From an uncultured Verrucomicrobiota bacterium (lineage in GTDB: Bacteria > Verrucomicrobiota > Verrucomicrobiia > Opitutales > Opitutaceae), in assembly GCA_903876795.1 (NCBI GenBank), contig CAIRBK010000060.1:62001-126000 (forward strand): a DNA stretch of 64,000 bases. The letters are read 5' to 3'. Positions 9,376 to 17,524 of this stretch are shown here, one piece after another. Below the pieces are notes generated by a model that saw only the letters and a list, made by a program, of their open reading frames with translations, was not told the origin of the DNA and searched no databases. Made by a program: the position numbers and the translations under genes. Position 1 is the stretch's first letter; each line of letters begins with the position of its first letter.

Positions 9376-10191
9376 TTACGACAGGAGTCGCAACGCGGTC
9401 TGGGATGACTGGTTGGCCTGTGACAACATCGCCGTGCCTGCCTGCACCAGTGTATTCCACCGGGCGAGCTGGGTCGATTCCTCCGCCACGTCCACATCCG
9501 TGATGCGGCTGGTGGCGGCCTCGAGGTTGGCCTTGTTCACCGTCAGCAGTTCCGAGGCGAAAGCCAGGCGGCTTTGCTCGGCACCGTTGCCGGCGCGCAT
9601 GGTGGCCACGTTTTCGATCGCGGTGGTGACCGTGGAGATCGCCGAGATCCCGCCGAGGGAGGTCGCCGAGGTGACCGCGCCGACGCCGCTCGAGCTGTTG
9701 CTGAGGTCGCGGGCAGTCATGGTGATCTGGCTGCTCGTGGAGGCATCTTCGGTGGCGTTGACCGTCAGGGAGCTGCTGCCGAACATGGAGACGCCGTTGA
9801 ACTTTTCCGAGGAGATGGCGGTGAGCTGGTTTTTCAGCGCCAAAAACTCGGTGTTGTAGTTGTCTTTGTCGGTAGTGCTCTTGGTGACGTCGTCATTGAG
9901 CGTGCGGAGCTCGCTGATGCGATCGAGGATCTTGGCGGACACCTTGAGGGCACCATCCTGGGTCTGAAGCAGGGAGACGGCGTTGCCGATGTTGCTGTTG
10001 ACCGCCGCCTGGCGCTTGACCGTGGCGTTCAACTTCATCGACACCGCCAAACCGCCGGCATCATCCGAGGGGTTGACGATTTTCGAGCCGCTGGAGAGCC
10101 GGTTAAGGCTCTTTTGCAGCATCGTGTTGGAGGCGGCCAGGTTGTTGGAGGCAACGGTGGCCGAGTAGTTTGTGTTAATTACAACTGACAT
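9376..10191 (-). CDS. fliC: Flagellin, copy 1
   Basis: Filament subunit of 271 residues exported by the flagellar type III system. The N-terminal D0/D1 helices ([20 protein letters not shown]) and the C-terminal helix ([22 protein letters not shown]) are typical, and the middle is short, so the outward D2/D3 domains are minimal. The middle is rich in Ser and Thr (for example TEDASTSSQ and DLSNSSSG), which would suit O-glycosylation by the neighbouring GT41 enzymes; that is an inference. It is a close paralogue of the next flagellin gene. Its leader holds the CsrA-type sites annotated separately and it ends at a strong terminator. Confidence 0.96.
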   Translation of the reverse strand: MSVVINTNYSATVASNNLAASNTMLQKSLNRLSSGSKIVNPSDDAGGLAVSMKLNATVKRQAAVNSNIGNAVSLLQTQDGALKVSAKILDRISELRTLNDDVTKSTTDKDNYNTEFLALKNQLTAISSEKFNGVSMFGSSSLTVNATEDASTSSQITMTARDLSNSSSGVGAVTSATSLGGISAISTVTTAIENVATMRAGNGAEQSRLAFASELLTVNKANLEAATSRITDVDVAEESTQLARWNTLVQAGTAMLSQANQSSQTALRLLS

Positions 10192-10231
10192 GGTAGTATC
10201 TTTCCTTGATGAATACGACGTCCGTCGTCGT
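10192..10231 (-). promoter_or_regulatory. Putative two-site CsrA-binding leader of flagellin 1
   Basis: On the minus strand, a perfect 6-bp hairpin ACGACG/CGTCGT (10215-10231) presents the loop ACGGA. Seven bases further on comes ATCAAGGAAAG, where AAGGA (10203-10207) is the Shine-Dalgarno sequence 11 nt before the ATG. CA(A/G)GGA is the core of the CsrA consensus, so GGA occurs once in a hairpin loop and once in the ribosome-binding site, as in the known hag leader of Bacillus. csrA and fliW are about 8 kb away. Confidence 0.6.
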
Positions 10232-10267
10232 CACGGATCCGGAAGATCGGCCCGAATCAAACCGTTC

Positions 10268-10308
10268 GGGGCGTAAGCCCCAAAGCGTTTACCCGGCCCT
10301 TGAAGGGC
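10268..10308. repeat. Two further hairpins in the flagellin 1 upstream region
   Basis: GGGGC-GTAA-GCCCC occupies 10268-10281 and the palindrome GCCCTTGAAGGGC occupies 10296-10308. Neither is followed by a T-run on the minus strand. They may belong to the long structured 5' leader of flagellin 1 or be protein-binding sites near its promoter. Confidence 0.4.
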
Positions 10309-10391
10309 GCTTGGCGAAAGTGGTAGCGTAGCAAGGAGGGTAAGAGCTACTCAGTCAGACAGCCGGTATGAGGACAGGGGGGAGGCGTGAT

Positions 10392-10412
10392 GCGCCCCCC
10401 CGTTGCGGGCGC
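10392..10412 (-). terminator. Weak hairpin after flagellin gene 2
   Basis: An inverted repeat GCGCCC/GGGCGC lies about 20 bp beyond the flagellin 2 stop codon, the same place as the strong terminator of copy 1, but there is no U-tract. It may act only as an RNA 3' stabiliser. Confidence 0.35.
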
Positions 10413-10430
10413 GGTGCGGACTGCGCGGGA

Positions 10431-11249
10431 TTAACCCTGCAGGAGCTTGAGAGCGGTCTGGGCGCTCTGATTGGCCTGCGAGAGCATGGCCGTGCCGGCC
10501 TGCACCAAGGTGTTCCACCTGGCGAGTTCCGTGGATTCCGCGGCCACGTCCACATCGATGATGCGGCTGGTGGCGGCTTCCAGATTGGCTTTGTTCACCG
10601 TGAGCAGCTCGCCGGCGAAGGTGAGGCGGCTCTGCTCGGCGCCGTTGCCGGCGCGCATGGTGGCGACGTTTTCGATCGCGGTGGTGACGTCCAAGAGCGA
10701 GAGCGCGGCCAGGCCGGTGGCGGAGGTGGCGATGGCGCCGACGCCGGTGGCGGTGCTGGAGAGATCGCGGGCGGCGATCGTCACGGAGGAGGAGGTCGAG
10801 GCGTCCTCGGTGGTGGCCACCGTGAGGGAGGTGCTGCCGAAGAGGGAGATGCCGTTGAACTTCTCGGCGGTGATCGCCTCGAGCTGGGACTGCAGGGACA
10901 GGAACTCGGTGTTGTAGTTGTCCTTGTCGCTGACGCTCTTGGTGACGTCGTCGTTGAGGACCTTGAGTTCGCTGATGCGTTCGAGGACCTTGGCGGTGAC
11001 CTTGAGCGCGCCGTCCTGCGTCTGCAGGAGGGAGATGGAGTTTCCGAGGTTGCTGTTGACCGCGCCCTGGCGCTTGGCCGTGGCGCTCAGCTTCATGGAT
11101 ACCGCAAGACCGCCGGCATCGTCGGCCGGACTCACGATTTTCGAACCGCTGGAGAGCCGGTTCAGGCTCTTCTGCAGCATGTTGTTGGACGTAGCCAGAT
11201 TGTTGGATGCAACCGTGGCGGAATAGTTGGTGTTGATGACGACAGACAT
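10431..11249 (-). CDS. fliC: Flagellin, copy 2
   Basis: Filament subunit of 272 residues, clearly paralogous to copy 1 along its whole length (identical opening [19 protein letters not shown] and the same C-terminal [12 protein letters not shown] block). The differences cluster in the middle, around [20 protein letters not shown], again a Ser/Thr-rich stretch. It lies between flagellin 1 and the GT41 gene pair. The start ATG has AAGGA eight bases upstream. It has its own leader, so it is probably expressed separately from the glycosyltransferase genes. Confidence 0.96.
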   Translation of the reverse strand: MSVVINTNYSATVASNNLATSNNMLQKSLNRLSSGSKIVSPADDAGGLAVSMKLSATAKRQGAVNSNLGNSISLLQTQDGALKVTAKVLERISELKVLNDDVTKSVSDKDNYNTEFLSLQSQLEAITAEKFNGISLFGSTSLTVATTEDASTSSSVTIAARDLSSTATGVGAIATSATGLAALSLLDVTTAIENVATMRAGNGAEQSRLTFAGELLTVNKANLEAATSRIIDVDVAAESTELARWNTLVQAGTAMLSQANQSAQTALKLLQG

Positions 11250-11287
11250 GGGGATCTTCCTTGATTTAAACTACCCTGTCCGTAGGG
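11250..11287 (-). promoter_or_regulatory. Putative two-site CsrA-binding leader of flagellin 2
   Basis: On the minus strand a CCCT/AGGG hairpin (11274-11287) carries the loop ACGGAC. Eleven bases later ATCAAGGAAGAT includes the Shine-Dalgarno AAGGA (11258-11262). The order and motifs match the leader of flagellin 1 although the stem sequences differ, which suggests that the structure and not just the sequence is kept. Confidence 0.6.
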
Positions 11288-11321
11288 CGACGGGCCGATG
11301 AAGGATTCGGACCCGATCCGG

Positions 11322-11339
11322 CTGAGAGTTAATTCTCAG
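11322..11339. promoter_or_regulatory. Imperfect palindrome upstream of flagellin 2
   Basis: CTGAGA-GTTAAT-TCTCAG is an inverted repeat about 75 bp before the start codon. On the minus strand the segment TATTAT just upstream resembles a -10 box, and TAAAGTCT lies further upstream in the place of a sigma-28 -35 box, but the -10 match is poor. It may be an operator or part of the leader RNA. Confidence 0.3.
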
Positions 11340-11494
11340 TTGCCCTATAATACGTCGCTTCCTTCCGAGACTTTAGCGCGATTTTCCCGAAATTCGACCG
11401 AGGTGAACCCCCCATCCTTTCCGCAAGGCTCCGGCGGTTAAAAAACCACCCCGGATCCGCCATCGGGCCTGCTAGTATTCTAGTTTTAGATACT

Positions 11495-13474
11495 TTATCC
11501 GGTCCGCCCCGCCGCGCAGGCGCGGACGGCCGACCAGAAGCGGGCCGCCTGGGCGGCGTGGTCGAGCAGAGGGCCGGCGGCCAGCGCGGCGCGCAGAGCG
11601 GAGGACTCGGCCGCGAGGGCGGCCGGGTCGGCGACGAGACCGGCGGCGATGCGCACATAGTCGTCCTCGGAGGCCGCCGCCCAGGAGGCGCGGCCGCAGG
11701 CGGAAAGCAGGGAGACGCCCACGCGGCCGCGATGCTCTGAGCCCGCCAGCGTCACCACCGGACGCCCCATCCAGAGGGCTTCGCATGTTGTGGTGGTTCC
11801 ATGATAGGGAAAGGCGTCGAGCGCGGCGTCCACGCGGGAATAGAGTTCCAGGTGGGCGCGGGCCGAGGGCGTGCGGTCGATCATTTCCAGGCGGCCGGCG
11901 TCGCCGCCCGCTTCGGCGAACCGTCGCCCAATCTCGGCGCGCAGGCCCGGATGGTCGAGGCCGTGGCCCTTGAGCAGCAGGCGGGAGCCGGGCACGGCGG
12001 CGAGGACGCGGGCCCAGAGCCTGAAGGTGCGTGGGCCCATCTTGGCGGGATTGTTGAAGGAGCCGAACGTCACCGGCGGCCGCCCCGGCCCCGAGCAGGG
12101 CGGGGGCGCCACGTCGGGCGCGTCGGCGGGCGGGCGGTAGGCCCACGCGCACGGGGAGAAGCGCACGAGGCGTTCCGTGTGCCAGGCGTCGGTCGCGCCC
12201 TCGGGGTCGGCGAGAGCGTCGGTGAACCGGTAGTCCATGGTCTCCAGGCCGGTGGTGTTGGGATACCCGAGATAGTTGATCTGGACCGGGGCCGCGCGCC
12301 GCGCGTAAACCGGCAGCCGGTTCACCCCGGTATGGCCGGCCAGGTCGATGAGCACGTCGGGCGCGTCGGCGCGCAGCAGCGTTTCGAGCCCGCCGTGCGA
12401 AAGACCGGCCACATGCCGCCAGCGCGAGGCCAACGACTGGAGCCGGCGGCTGACCTCATCCACCAGCGGGTGGTCGTGATAAAGCCAGATCTCCACGGCG
12501 GAGCGGTCCGCGAATTCGAGCAACGGCTCGAAAAACGACGCCACGGCATGCCGGCGAAAATCGGCCGATACGACCGCGACGCGCAGAAGCCGGTCCCGCA
12601 CGACCGCCGGAGGGAGGGTCGCCGGCGGCGCGGCCAGGGCCGCCGCCTGGGCGCGGCCGTAGGCGAAATGCGCGTCGCGCAGCAGCTCCGGCGTCGTCGT
12701 ATCCAGATAATTAAGACACAGCAGCCGGGCGCTGCCCGCCTCGGCGTGCGCGGGGTTTTCCCGGAGCACGGCCTCGTAGTCGGCCACGGCCTCGGGGATG
12801 CGGAAGGCCTCCTGCAGCGCCAGCGCGCGGCCGAGCCGCGCGGCCGGGAGCCCCGGCTCGATGGAGAGGGCGCGGTCGAGCGCGGCCAGGGCGGGCGCGG
12901 CCTCGTGCAAGCCCGCCAGCACCGTGCCCAGGTCTTTCCACGCATCGGCCGAGGCGGGCCAGCGGCGGGCGGCATCCTCCAGGAGCGGAAGCGCGGCGGC
13001 CAGGCCCTGCTGTCGCGAAACCAAGTGGGCCACGCGGCTGAACGCGGCGTGATCTTCGGGCTTCAACACGGCCGCCCGCCGGGCCGCCTCGAGGGCTTCG
13101 GCCGGCCGGCCTGACTGGTCGTGGACCACCGCGAGGTGTTCCCAGGCCTCCGGGAGCTTCGGATCGATGTCCAGCGCGCGCCTCAGGAGTTGCGCGGCGG
13201 GTTCAAGCTCGCCTTGCATGCGCCGGGTGATGCCAAGCCGCAGGAGGCACAGGGCGGACTTGGGTTGGAGGGCCAGCGCCCGCGTGAGCTGGCGGGCGGC
13301 CTCGTCGAGACGGCCGAGCTGGAGGGCGGCAAGGCCGCCGAGGTGCCAGCCATCGAAGCAGCCGGCCGCCACGCGTTGGACCTGTTGATACAGGGGATAG
13401 GCGGCGGCGACACGGCCGGCCTGATGGTGGGCAAGGGCCTGCTGGAGAATCGGCTGAAACGGGGCGGGGCGCAT
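11495..13474 (-). CDS. TPR-containing O-GlcNAc-transferase-like glycosyltransferase (GT41), copy 1
   Basis: Predicted soluble protein glycosyltransferase of 659 residues. The first half is tandem tetratricopeptide repeats (for example DEAARQLTRALALQPKSAL). The second half is a GT41 (SPINDLY/OGT) catalytic domain: VSADFRRHAVASFFEPLL has the catalytic-type His, LIDLAGHTGVNRL and GYPNTTGLETMDYR follow, and HGTTTTCEALWMGRPVVTLAG is the nucleotide-sugar site. The start at 13474 is chosen because its ATG shares one base with the stop of the upstream GT41 gene (TGATG), a mark of translational coupling; the longer open frame overlaps that gene. Next to two flagellins, it most likely transfers a sugar to flagellin Ser/Thr. 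Confidence 0.88.
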   Translation of the reverse strand: MRPAPFQPILQQALAHHQAGRVAAAYPLYQQVQRVAAGCFDGWHLGGLAALQLGRLDEAARQLTRALALQPKSALCLLRLGITRRMQGELEPAAQLLRRALDIDPKLPEAWEHLAVVHDQSGRPAEALEAARRAAVLKPEDHAAFSRVAHLVSRQQGLAAALPLLEDAARRWPASADAWKDLGTVLAGLHEAAPALAALDRALSIEPGLPAARLGRALALQEAFRIPEAVADYEAVLRENPAHAEAGSARLLCLNYLDTTTPELLRDAHFAYGRAQAAALAAPPATLPPAVVRDRLLRVAVVSADFRRHAVASFFEPLLEFADRSAVEIWLYHDHPLVDEVSRRLQSLASRWRHVAGLSHGGLETLLRADAPDVLIDLAGHTGVNRLPVYARRAAPVQINYLGYPNTTGLETMDYRFTDALADPEGATDAWHTERLVRFSPCAWAYRPPADAPDVAPPPCSGPGRPPVTFGSFNNPAKMGPRTFRLWARVLAAVPGSRLLLKGHGLDHPGLRAEIGRRFAEAGGDAGRLEMIDRTPSARAHLELYSRVDAALDAFPYHGTTTTCEALWMGRPVVTLAGSEHRGRVGVSLLSACGRASWAAASEDDYVRIAAGLVADPAALAAESSALRAALAAGPLLDHAAQAARFWSAVRACAAGRTG

Positions 13475-15348
13475 CAGGACGCTTTTTCGCGCCAGCAGGC
13501 CCGCAAGGCCAGCGCAAAGGCCCGTCCCTGGGCGGAGGCATCCAGCAGCGGGCTCAAGCGCATCTGCTCGCGGAGGCGGGCGGAGCGGGCGGCGAGAGCC
13601 GCAGGGTCGGCGGCCAGCCGGCGCGCGCACTCGACAAATTCGTCTTCGCAGGCCGTCACGCAGTCATCCTGCCCGACCGCCGCGAGGAGGGACGCGCCGA
13701 CGCGGTTGACATGGCGGTCGCCCGCGAGCGTGACCACGGGGCGGCCCATCCACAGGGCCTCGCAGGTCGTGGTGGTGCCGTGGTAGGGCGCGGGATCGAG
13801 CGCGATGTCCATGCCCGCGTAGGCGGCGAGGTGCGCGGCGATGCCAGGCACGAGGGGCAACAGGGTGACGCGCGCGGGATCGATGCCGGCGGACTCGGCC
13901 TGGCGAGACGCCCAGCCGGGCGAGGGGGCGCCCCCCTTCAACAAAAGGCGGGAGCCGGGCACGGCGGCGAGGACGCGGGCCCAGAGGCGCCAGGTGGCGG
14001 GGGAAAGTTTACCGAGATTATTGAACGAACCGAAGACGACGGCGCCATTGGGGTCGCGGCAAAGCGGCGGCGGCGCGACTGCGGGCGCATCGGCCGGGGG
14101 AGCGTAACACCAGGCGGTCGGGGCGAATCGCACGAGGCTTTCGGTGTGGAGGGCGTCGGCCGGGCCGGCCGGATCGGCCACGGCGTCGGTCAGCCGGAAA
14201 TCCATGGTGGGCAGGCCCGTGGTGTCGGGGTAGCCGAGATAGGCGACCTGCACCGGGGCGACGCGACCGGCGAGGAGCGCCATGCGGTTGTGCCCGGTGT
14301 GGCCGGCGAGATCGACGAGGAGGTCGGGCGCGTCGGCCAGGATGCGTTGCGCCACGACGGCGTCGGGCAGGCCGGCGAAATTGCGCCAGAGCGCGACGCC
14401 CGCACGCAACCGCGCGCTGACGGCGTCCTCGATGAAGTGGTCGTGGTAGAGCACGACCTCGAATTCTTCGGAGGGAAGCCGGCCCAGCAGAGGCTCCAGG
14501 AAAAACGCCACGGCGTGCGTGCGCAGGTCGGGGGAGAGGAAGGCGACGCGCAGGCGTTTGCCGGGGCCGCCCTGCGGCGGCAATGTCCGGGCGGGGATGG
14601 TCGCGGCGGCGAGGCGGCCGAAGGCGCGATGCGCTTCGGCAACGTCGTCCGCAGGCAAGCCGTCGAGATAATGCAGGACAAGCAGCCGCTGGCTGGCGGC
14701 GGGGAGACGGCGCGGGTCCAGCCCGAGCGCGGTGTCGAAGGCCGCGAGTGACTCCGCCATGCGGTGGCAGCCATGCAAGGCCATGGCCCGCGCCGCGTGC
14801 GCGGCGGCGTCCCCGGGGGCGAGCGCGAGCGCGCGGTCGTGGGCGGCCAGGGCCTCGTCGGGCCGGCCGAGCGAGAGCAGGGCCTCGCCGAGGTGCGTCC
14901 AGCCGGAGGCGACTTCGGAGCGCAACCGGGTGCCTTGACCGAGGGCTTCGACCCCGGCCTCGGCCTGGCCGGCGCGGACGAGGAAGAGACCCAAGTTGGT
15001 CCAGGCCTCGGCGTTGCGCGGGTCGAGTTTCACGGCGGCGCGCAGGTGCGGTTCCGCCACCCCCGGGCGACCCTGCTGGGAGAGCGCGAGCCCGAGGCAC
15101 ATGCGGGTGGCGGCCACGTTGGGCGAGGCGCGCAGGGCGGCCTCCAGCCATTCGACGGCCTCGCCCGCCCGGCCGAGTTGCAGGAGCGCGGTGCCGCCGA
15201 GATGGAGCACGCGATAGTCGCGCGGCGCGAGCGGCCGCAGTCGCTGGTAGGCGGCGAGCGCCTCGGGGAGACGACCGCCTTGGTGGAGGGAGGCGGCGGC
15301 GGCGAATTGCCGGTCGAAGGCCTGCTGGGCTGGGGAGGCGGGCGGCAC
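13474..15348 (-). CDS. TPR-containing O-GlcNAc-transferase-like glycosyltransferase (GT41), copy 2
   Basis: A 624-residue tandem paralogue of the downstream gene. TPRs fill about residues 1-270 (VAATRMCLGLALSQQGRP, AEAWTNLGLFLVRAGQ). The GT41 domain has LSPDLRTHAVAFFLEPLL, LVDLAGHTGHNRM, GYPDTTGLPTMDFR and HGTTTTCEALWMGRPVVTLAG. I place the start at the GTG at 15348, four bases after the previous stop; the frame is open further upstream but there it overlaps the preceding gene and loses TPR character. Having two enzymes may give two acceptor specificities or a heteromer. Confidence 0.86.
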   Translation of the reverse strand: MPPASPAQQAFDRQFAAAASLHQGGRLPEALAAYQRLRPLAPRDYRVLHLGGTALLQLGRAGEAVEWLEAALRASPNVAATRMCLGLALSQQGRPGVAEPHLRAAVKLDPRNAEAWTNLGLFLVRAGQAEAGVEALGQGTRLRSEVASGWTHLGEALLSLGRPDEALAAHDRALALAPGDAAAHAARAMALHGCHRMAESLAAFDTALGLDPRRLPAASQRLLVLHYLDGLPADDVAEAHRAFGRLAAATIPARTLPPQGGPGKRLRVAFLSPDLRTHAVAFFLEPLLGRLPSEEFEVVLYHDHFIEDAVSARLRAGVALWRNFAGLPDAVVAQRILADAPDLLVDLAGHTGHNRMALLAGRVAPVQVAYLGYPDTTGLPTMDFRLTDAVADPAGPADALHTESLVRFAPTAWCYAPPADAPAVAPPPLCRDPNGAVVFGSFNNLGKLSPATWRLWARVLAAVPGSRLLLKGGAPSPGWASRQAESAGIDPARVTLLPLVPGIAAHLAAYAGMDIALDPAPYHGTTTTCEALWMGRPVVTLAGDRHVNRVGASLLAAVGQDDCVTACEDEFVECARRLAADPAALAARSARLREQMRLSPLLDASAQGRAFALALRACWREKAS

Positions 15349-15352
15349 GGAG

Positions 15353-16414
15353 TCAGGCGGCGACGGCGGCGGAAGCCAGCGCGGCGGCCAGCACGGGGCC
15401 GACGGTTTCGTGGCGGTTAAAATGATCGTAGATGCGGCGGCGCTCCGCGAGGGTCGCCTCCAGCGCGGCTTCGCAGGCTTCGCGCAAGGCCGCCAGGTCG
15501 GCGTGCGCATAACGGCGGATGAGCCCGGCGCGGGCCAGTTCTTCGAGACGCCCGCCCGGGGCCGAATCCTCGGAGACGGGCACGAGCCCGAGGCAACCCG
15601 ACCAAAAAGGCCGGTCGGTGTGCGTGCGCGCCATGGTCGGCGTGGTGAACTTGCGCCCCTCCGGGCAGAATCCCGCGGCGTAACGGGACAGGCCGTCGCG
15701 CGCGGAGACGCTCACGGAGTGATCGTGCCAGGCGACAAACCGGTCCTTGAAAGTCGCGCTCAAGAAATCGATCTGCCGCCGGCGATGCGGGGTCAGGCCG
15801 AGCCGGGAGCCGAGGAAGATGATCTTGCGCTCGGGGTCCTCGTTGAACGGCACGGCGAAGGGCACGACATTGGCGACCCAGCTGCGGTGAATCGCGAGGC
15901 AATCCGCGCGCAGGCCGGCGGCGGCGGGGCCGAGCGGGGCTTCGTCATGGATCAACACGTCGAGATGCGGGGCCAGGGCCCCGAAGCAGGCCAGGGCGCG
16001 GCTGGCCTCGTCGAACGCGTAGTAGGCGATGCGCACGCCGGTCTTGCGCAGGAACCCGCACAACGGCGCGAGCGCGGGGCCGATTTTCTCCGGATGATGC
16101 GCCATGAAGACGAGCCACCAATCCTCGCGGGCCGGACGTTGCGCGGCGCGCTCGGCGAGCGCGGCGAGGCCGGCGGGGCCGACCACCAGGGCGGGCTGCA
16201 TCCCGGCCGCAGGCAGCTCGAGGGCGGCGAAGCAGCGCGCGCACTCGCCATACCAGTCGCGGTCGAGCCGGGCCATGGCCCGCAGGCTCGCGTCGGCTCC
16301 GGGCGGCAGGTGGGCGGACAAGTCGAGCGCGGGCAGCCGGCCGAGGTAGGCGGCGGTTTCCTCCAGGCCGGCGGCCCAGGGATTAAAGAAGACGATGCGC
16401 GTGGCGGTATTCAC
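15353..16414 (-). CDS. Putative glycosyltransferase in the flagellin modification operon
   Basis: A 353-residue protein, likely of GT-B type. It begins TRIVFFNPWAAGLEETAAYL and its C-terminal half contains KIIFLGSRLGLTPHRRRQ, WSGCLGLVPVSEDSAPGGRLEEL and LIRRYAHADLAALREACEAAL, which resembles the donor-site half of CgeB-like or GT4-like enzymes; I could not place it in a named family. The GTG start at 16414 overlaps the epimerase stop codon by four bases (GTGA), which supports the choice over a longer open frame. It is the second gene of the epimerase-GT-GT41-GT41 operon. Confidence 0.6.
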   Translation of the reverse strand: MNTATRIVFFNPWAAGLEETAAYLGRLPALDLSAHLPPGADASLRAMARLDRDWYGECARCFAALELPAAGMQPALVVGPAGLAALAERAAQRPAREDWWLVFMAHHPEKIGPALAPLCGFLRKTGVRIAYYAFDEASRALACFGALAPHLDVLIHDEAPLGPAAAGLRADCLAIHRSWVANVVPFAVPFNEDPERKIIFLGSRLGLTPHRRRQIDFLSATFKDRFVAWHDHSVSVSARDGLSRYAAGFCPEGRKFTTPTMARTHTDRPFWSGCLGLVPVSEDSAPGGRLEELARAGLIRRYAHADLAALREACEAALEATLAERRRIYDHFNRHETVGPVLAAALASAAVAA

Positions 16415-17370
16415 GATTTGGCAACGGCAGGCCGGGTGGAGTGCGCGAGGGCGGCGAGCGCGTCGGCCAGGGACCATTCGCAGGCGAAGCCGAGCTGCTC
16501 GCGGGCGCGGCCGGGGTCTCCGGCGGAGTGGCGGATGTCGCCCGGCTTGGCCCCGGCGTGCGTGACCGGCCCGCCGAAGCCGGTGGCGGCGGCCAGGGCG
16601 GCGGCCAGGTCGTTGAGACGCGTCGAGCGGCCGGAGCATATGTTGACCACGCCGCTGGCGAGGCCGGGGCGGGTGGCCGCGAGGACGTTGGCGCGGGCGA
16701 CGTCCTGCACGGCGACGAAGTCGCGCGTCTGCCCGCCGTCGCCGTAGATTACGGGGGACCGCGCTGCTTGCATGCGGTCGAGGAAAATCGCGATGACCCC
16801 GGAGTAGGGCGAGGCGGGATCCTGTCGGGGGCCGAAGACGTTGAAGTAACGCTGGCAGCGGGCGACGAAGCCGTAGGTGCGCGCGTGGCCGAGGAGGAGC
16901 TGCTCGGAGGCCGCTTTGGCCGCGCCGTAAGGCGTGAGCGGCTGCGGGGCGATATCCTCGCGCAGCGGGAGATGCGGGAAGTCGCCGTAGATCGCGGCGG
17001 ACGAGGCGAACACCACGCGGGGCACCGCCTGCTCCCGGGCGGCCTCGGCGACGAGGTGGGTGAGTTCGAGGTTGAGGCTGAAATTGAGCCGGGGATCGCG
17101 GATGCTGGCCTGCACGCTGACCAGGCCGGCCAGATGGATGATCGCCGCCGGGCGGGCGGCCTCGACCAGGGCGGAGAAGCGCCCGGGGGCGCGCAGGTCG
17201 AACCCCTCGAAGGCGAAGCCGGGATCCCGGGAGGCATCCTCAAGGTTGGCGGCCCGCCCGCTGCTCAAGTCATCCACGCCGATCACCCGATGGCCCTCGA
17301 CGAGGAGCCGGTCGCAGGTGTGGCTGCCGATGAAACCGGCGGCACCCGTCACGATGATGGTGGTTTTCAT
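16411..17370 (-). CDS. NAD-dependent sugar epimerase/dehydratase (GalE-like)
   Basis: Extended short-chain dehydrogenase of 319 residues that interconverts nucleotide sugars. The Rossmann motif GAAGFIGSH is at residues 9-17. The YGAAKAASEQLL segment supplies the catalytic Tyr-x-x-x-Lys, with upstream SSAAIYGD. The FGPRQDP block is typical of UDP-glucose or UDP-GlcNAc 4-epimerases. It heads the four-gene glycosylation operon and probably makes the donor for the enzymes downstream. Exact substrate specificity cannot be read from sequence. Confidence 0.85.
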   Translation of the reverse strand: MKTTIIVTGAAGFIGSHTCDRLLVEGHRVIGVDDLSSGRAANLEDASRDPGFAFEGFDLRAPGRFSALVEAARPAAIIHLAGLVSVQASIRDPRLNFSLNLELTHLVAEAAREQAVPRVVFASSAAIYGDFPHLPLREDIAPQPLTPYGAAKAASEQLLLGHARTYGFVARCQRYFNVFGPRQDPASPYSGVIAIFLDRMQAARSPVIYGDGGQTRDFVAVQDVARANVLAATRPGLASGVVNICSGRSTRLNDLAAALAAATGFGGPVTHAGAKPGDIRHSAGDPGRAREQLGFACEWSLADALAALAHSTRPAVAKS

Positions 17371-17473
17371 GGTTTGGCCGGCCGTCGTCGCGCGCGTTGC
17401 CGGAGAATCGCGGGGGCGTTTGCGGGGCCGCCGGACGAGGGATTTTCACGCCTGCTGTCATGCGGCGGACAAC

Positions 17474-17497
17474 CCCGCCCGGGCTTGGCCTGGCGGG
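17474..17497 (-). terminator. Weak hairpin after the divergent flagellin gene
   Basis: CCCGCC/GGCGGG with a 12-nt loop lies in the 154-bp gap downstream of the long flagellar operon and upstream of the epimerase gene. On the minus strand it is followed only by GTTGT, so termination strength is doubtful. Confidence 0.35.
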
Positions 17498-17524
17498 CGC
17501 GCCGGGGCAAGGGAGGAAGGGCGG

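Noticed and set aside
8909..9460. N-terminal extension of clpB by about 180 codons
   Set aside because: It would run through the flagellin terminator and into the flagellin gene; ClpB homology begins exactly at the ATG at 8908.
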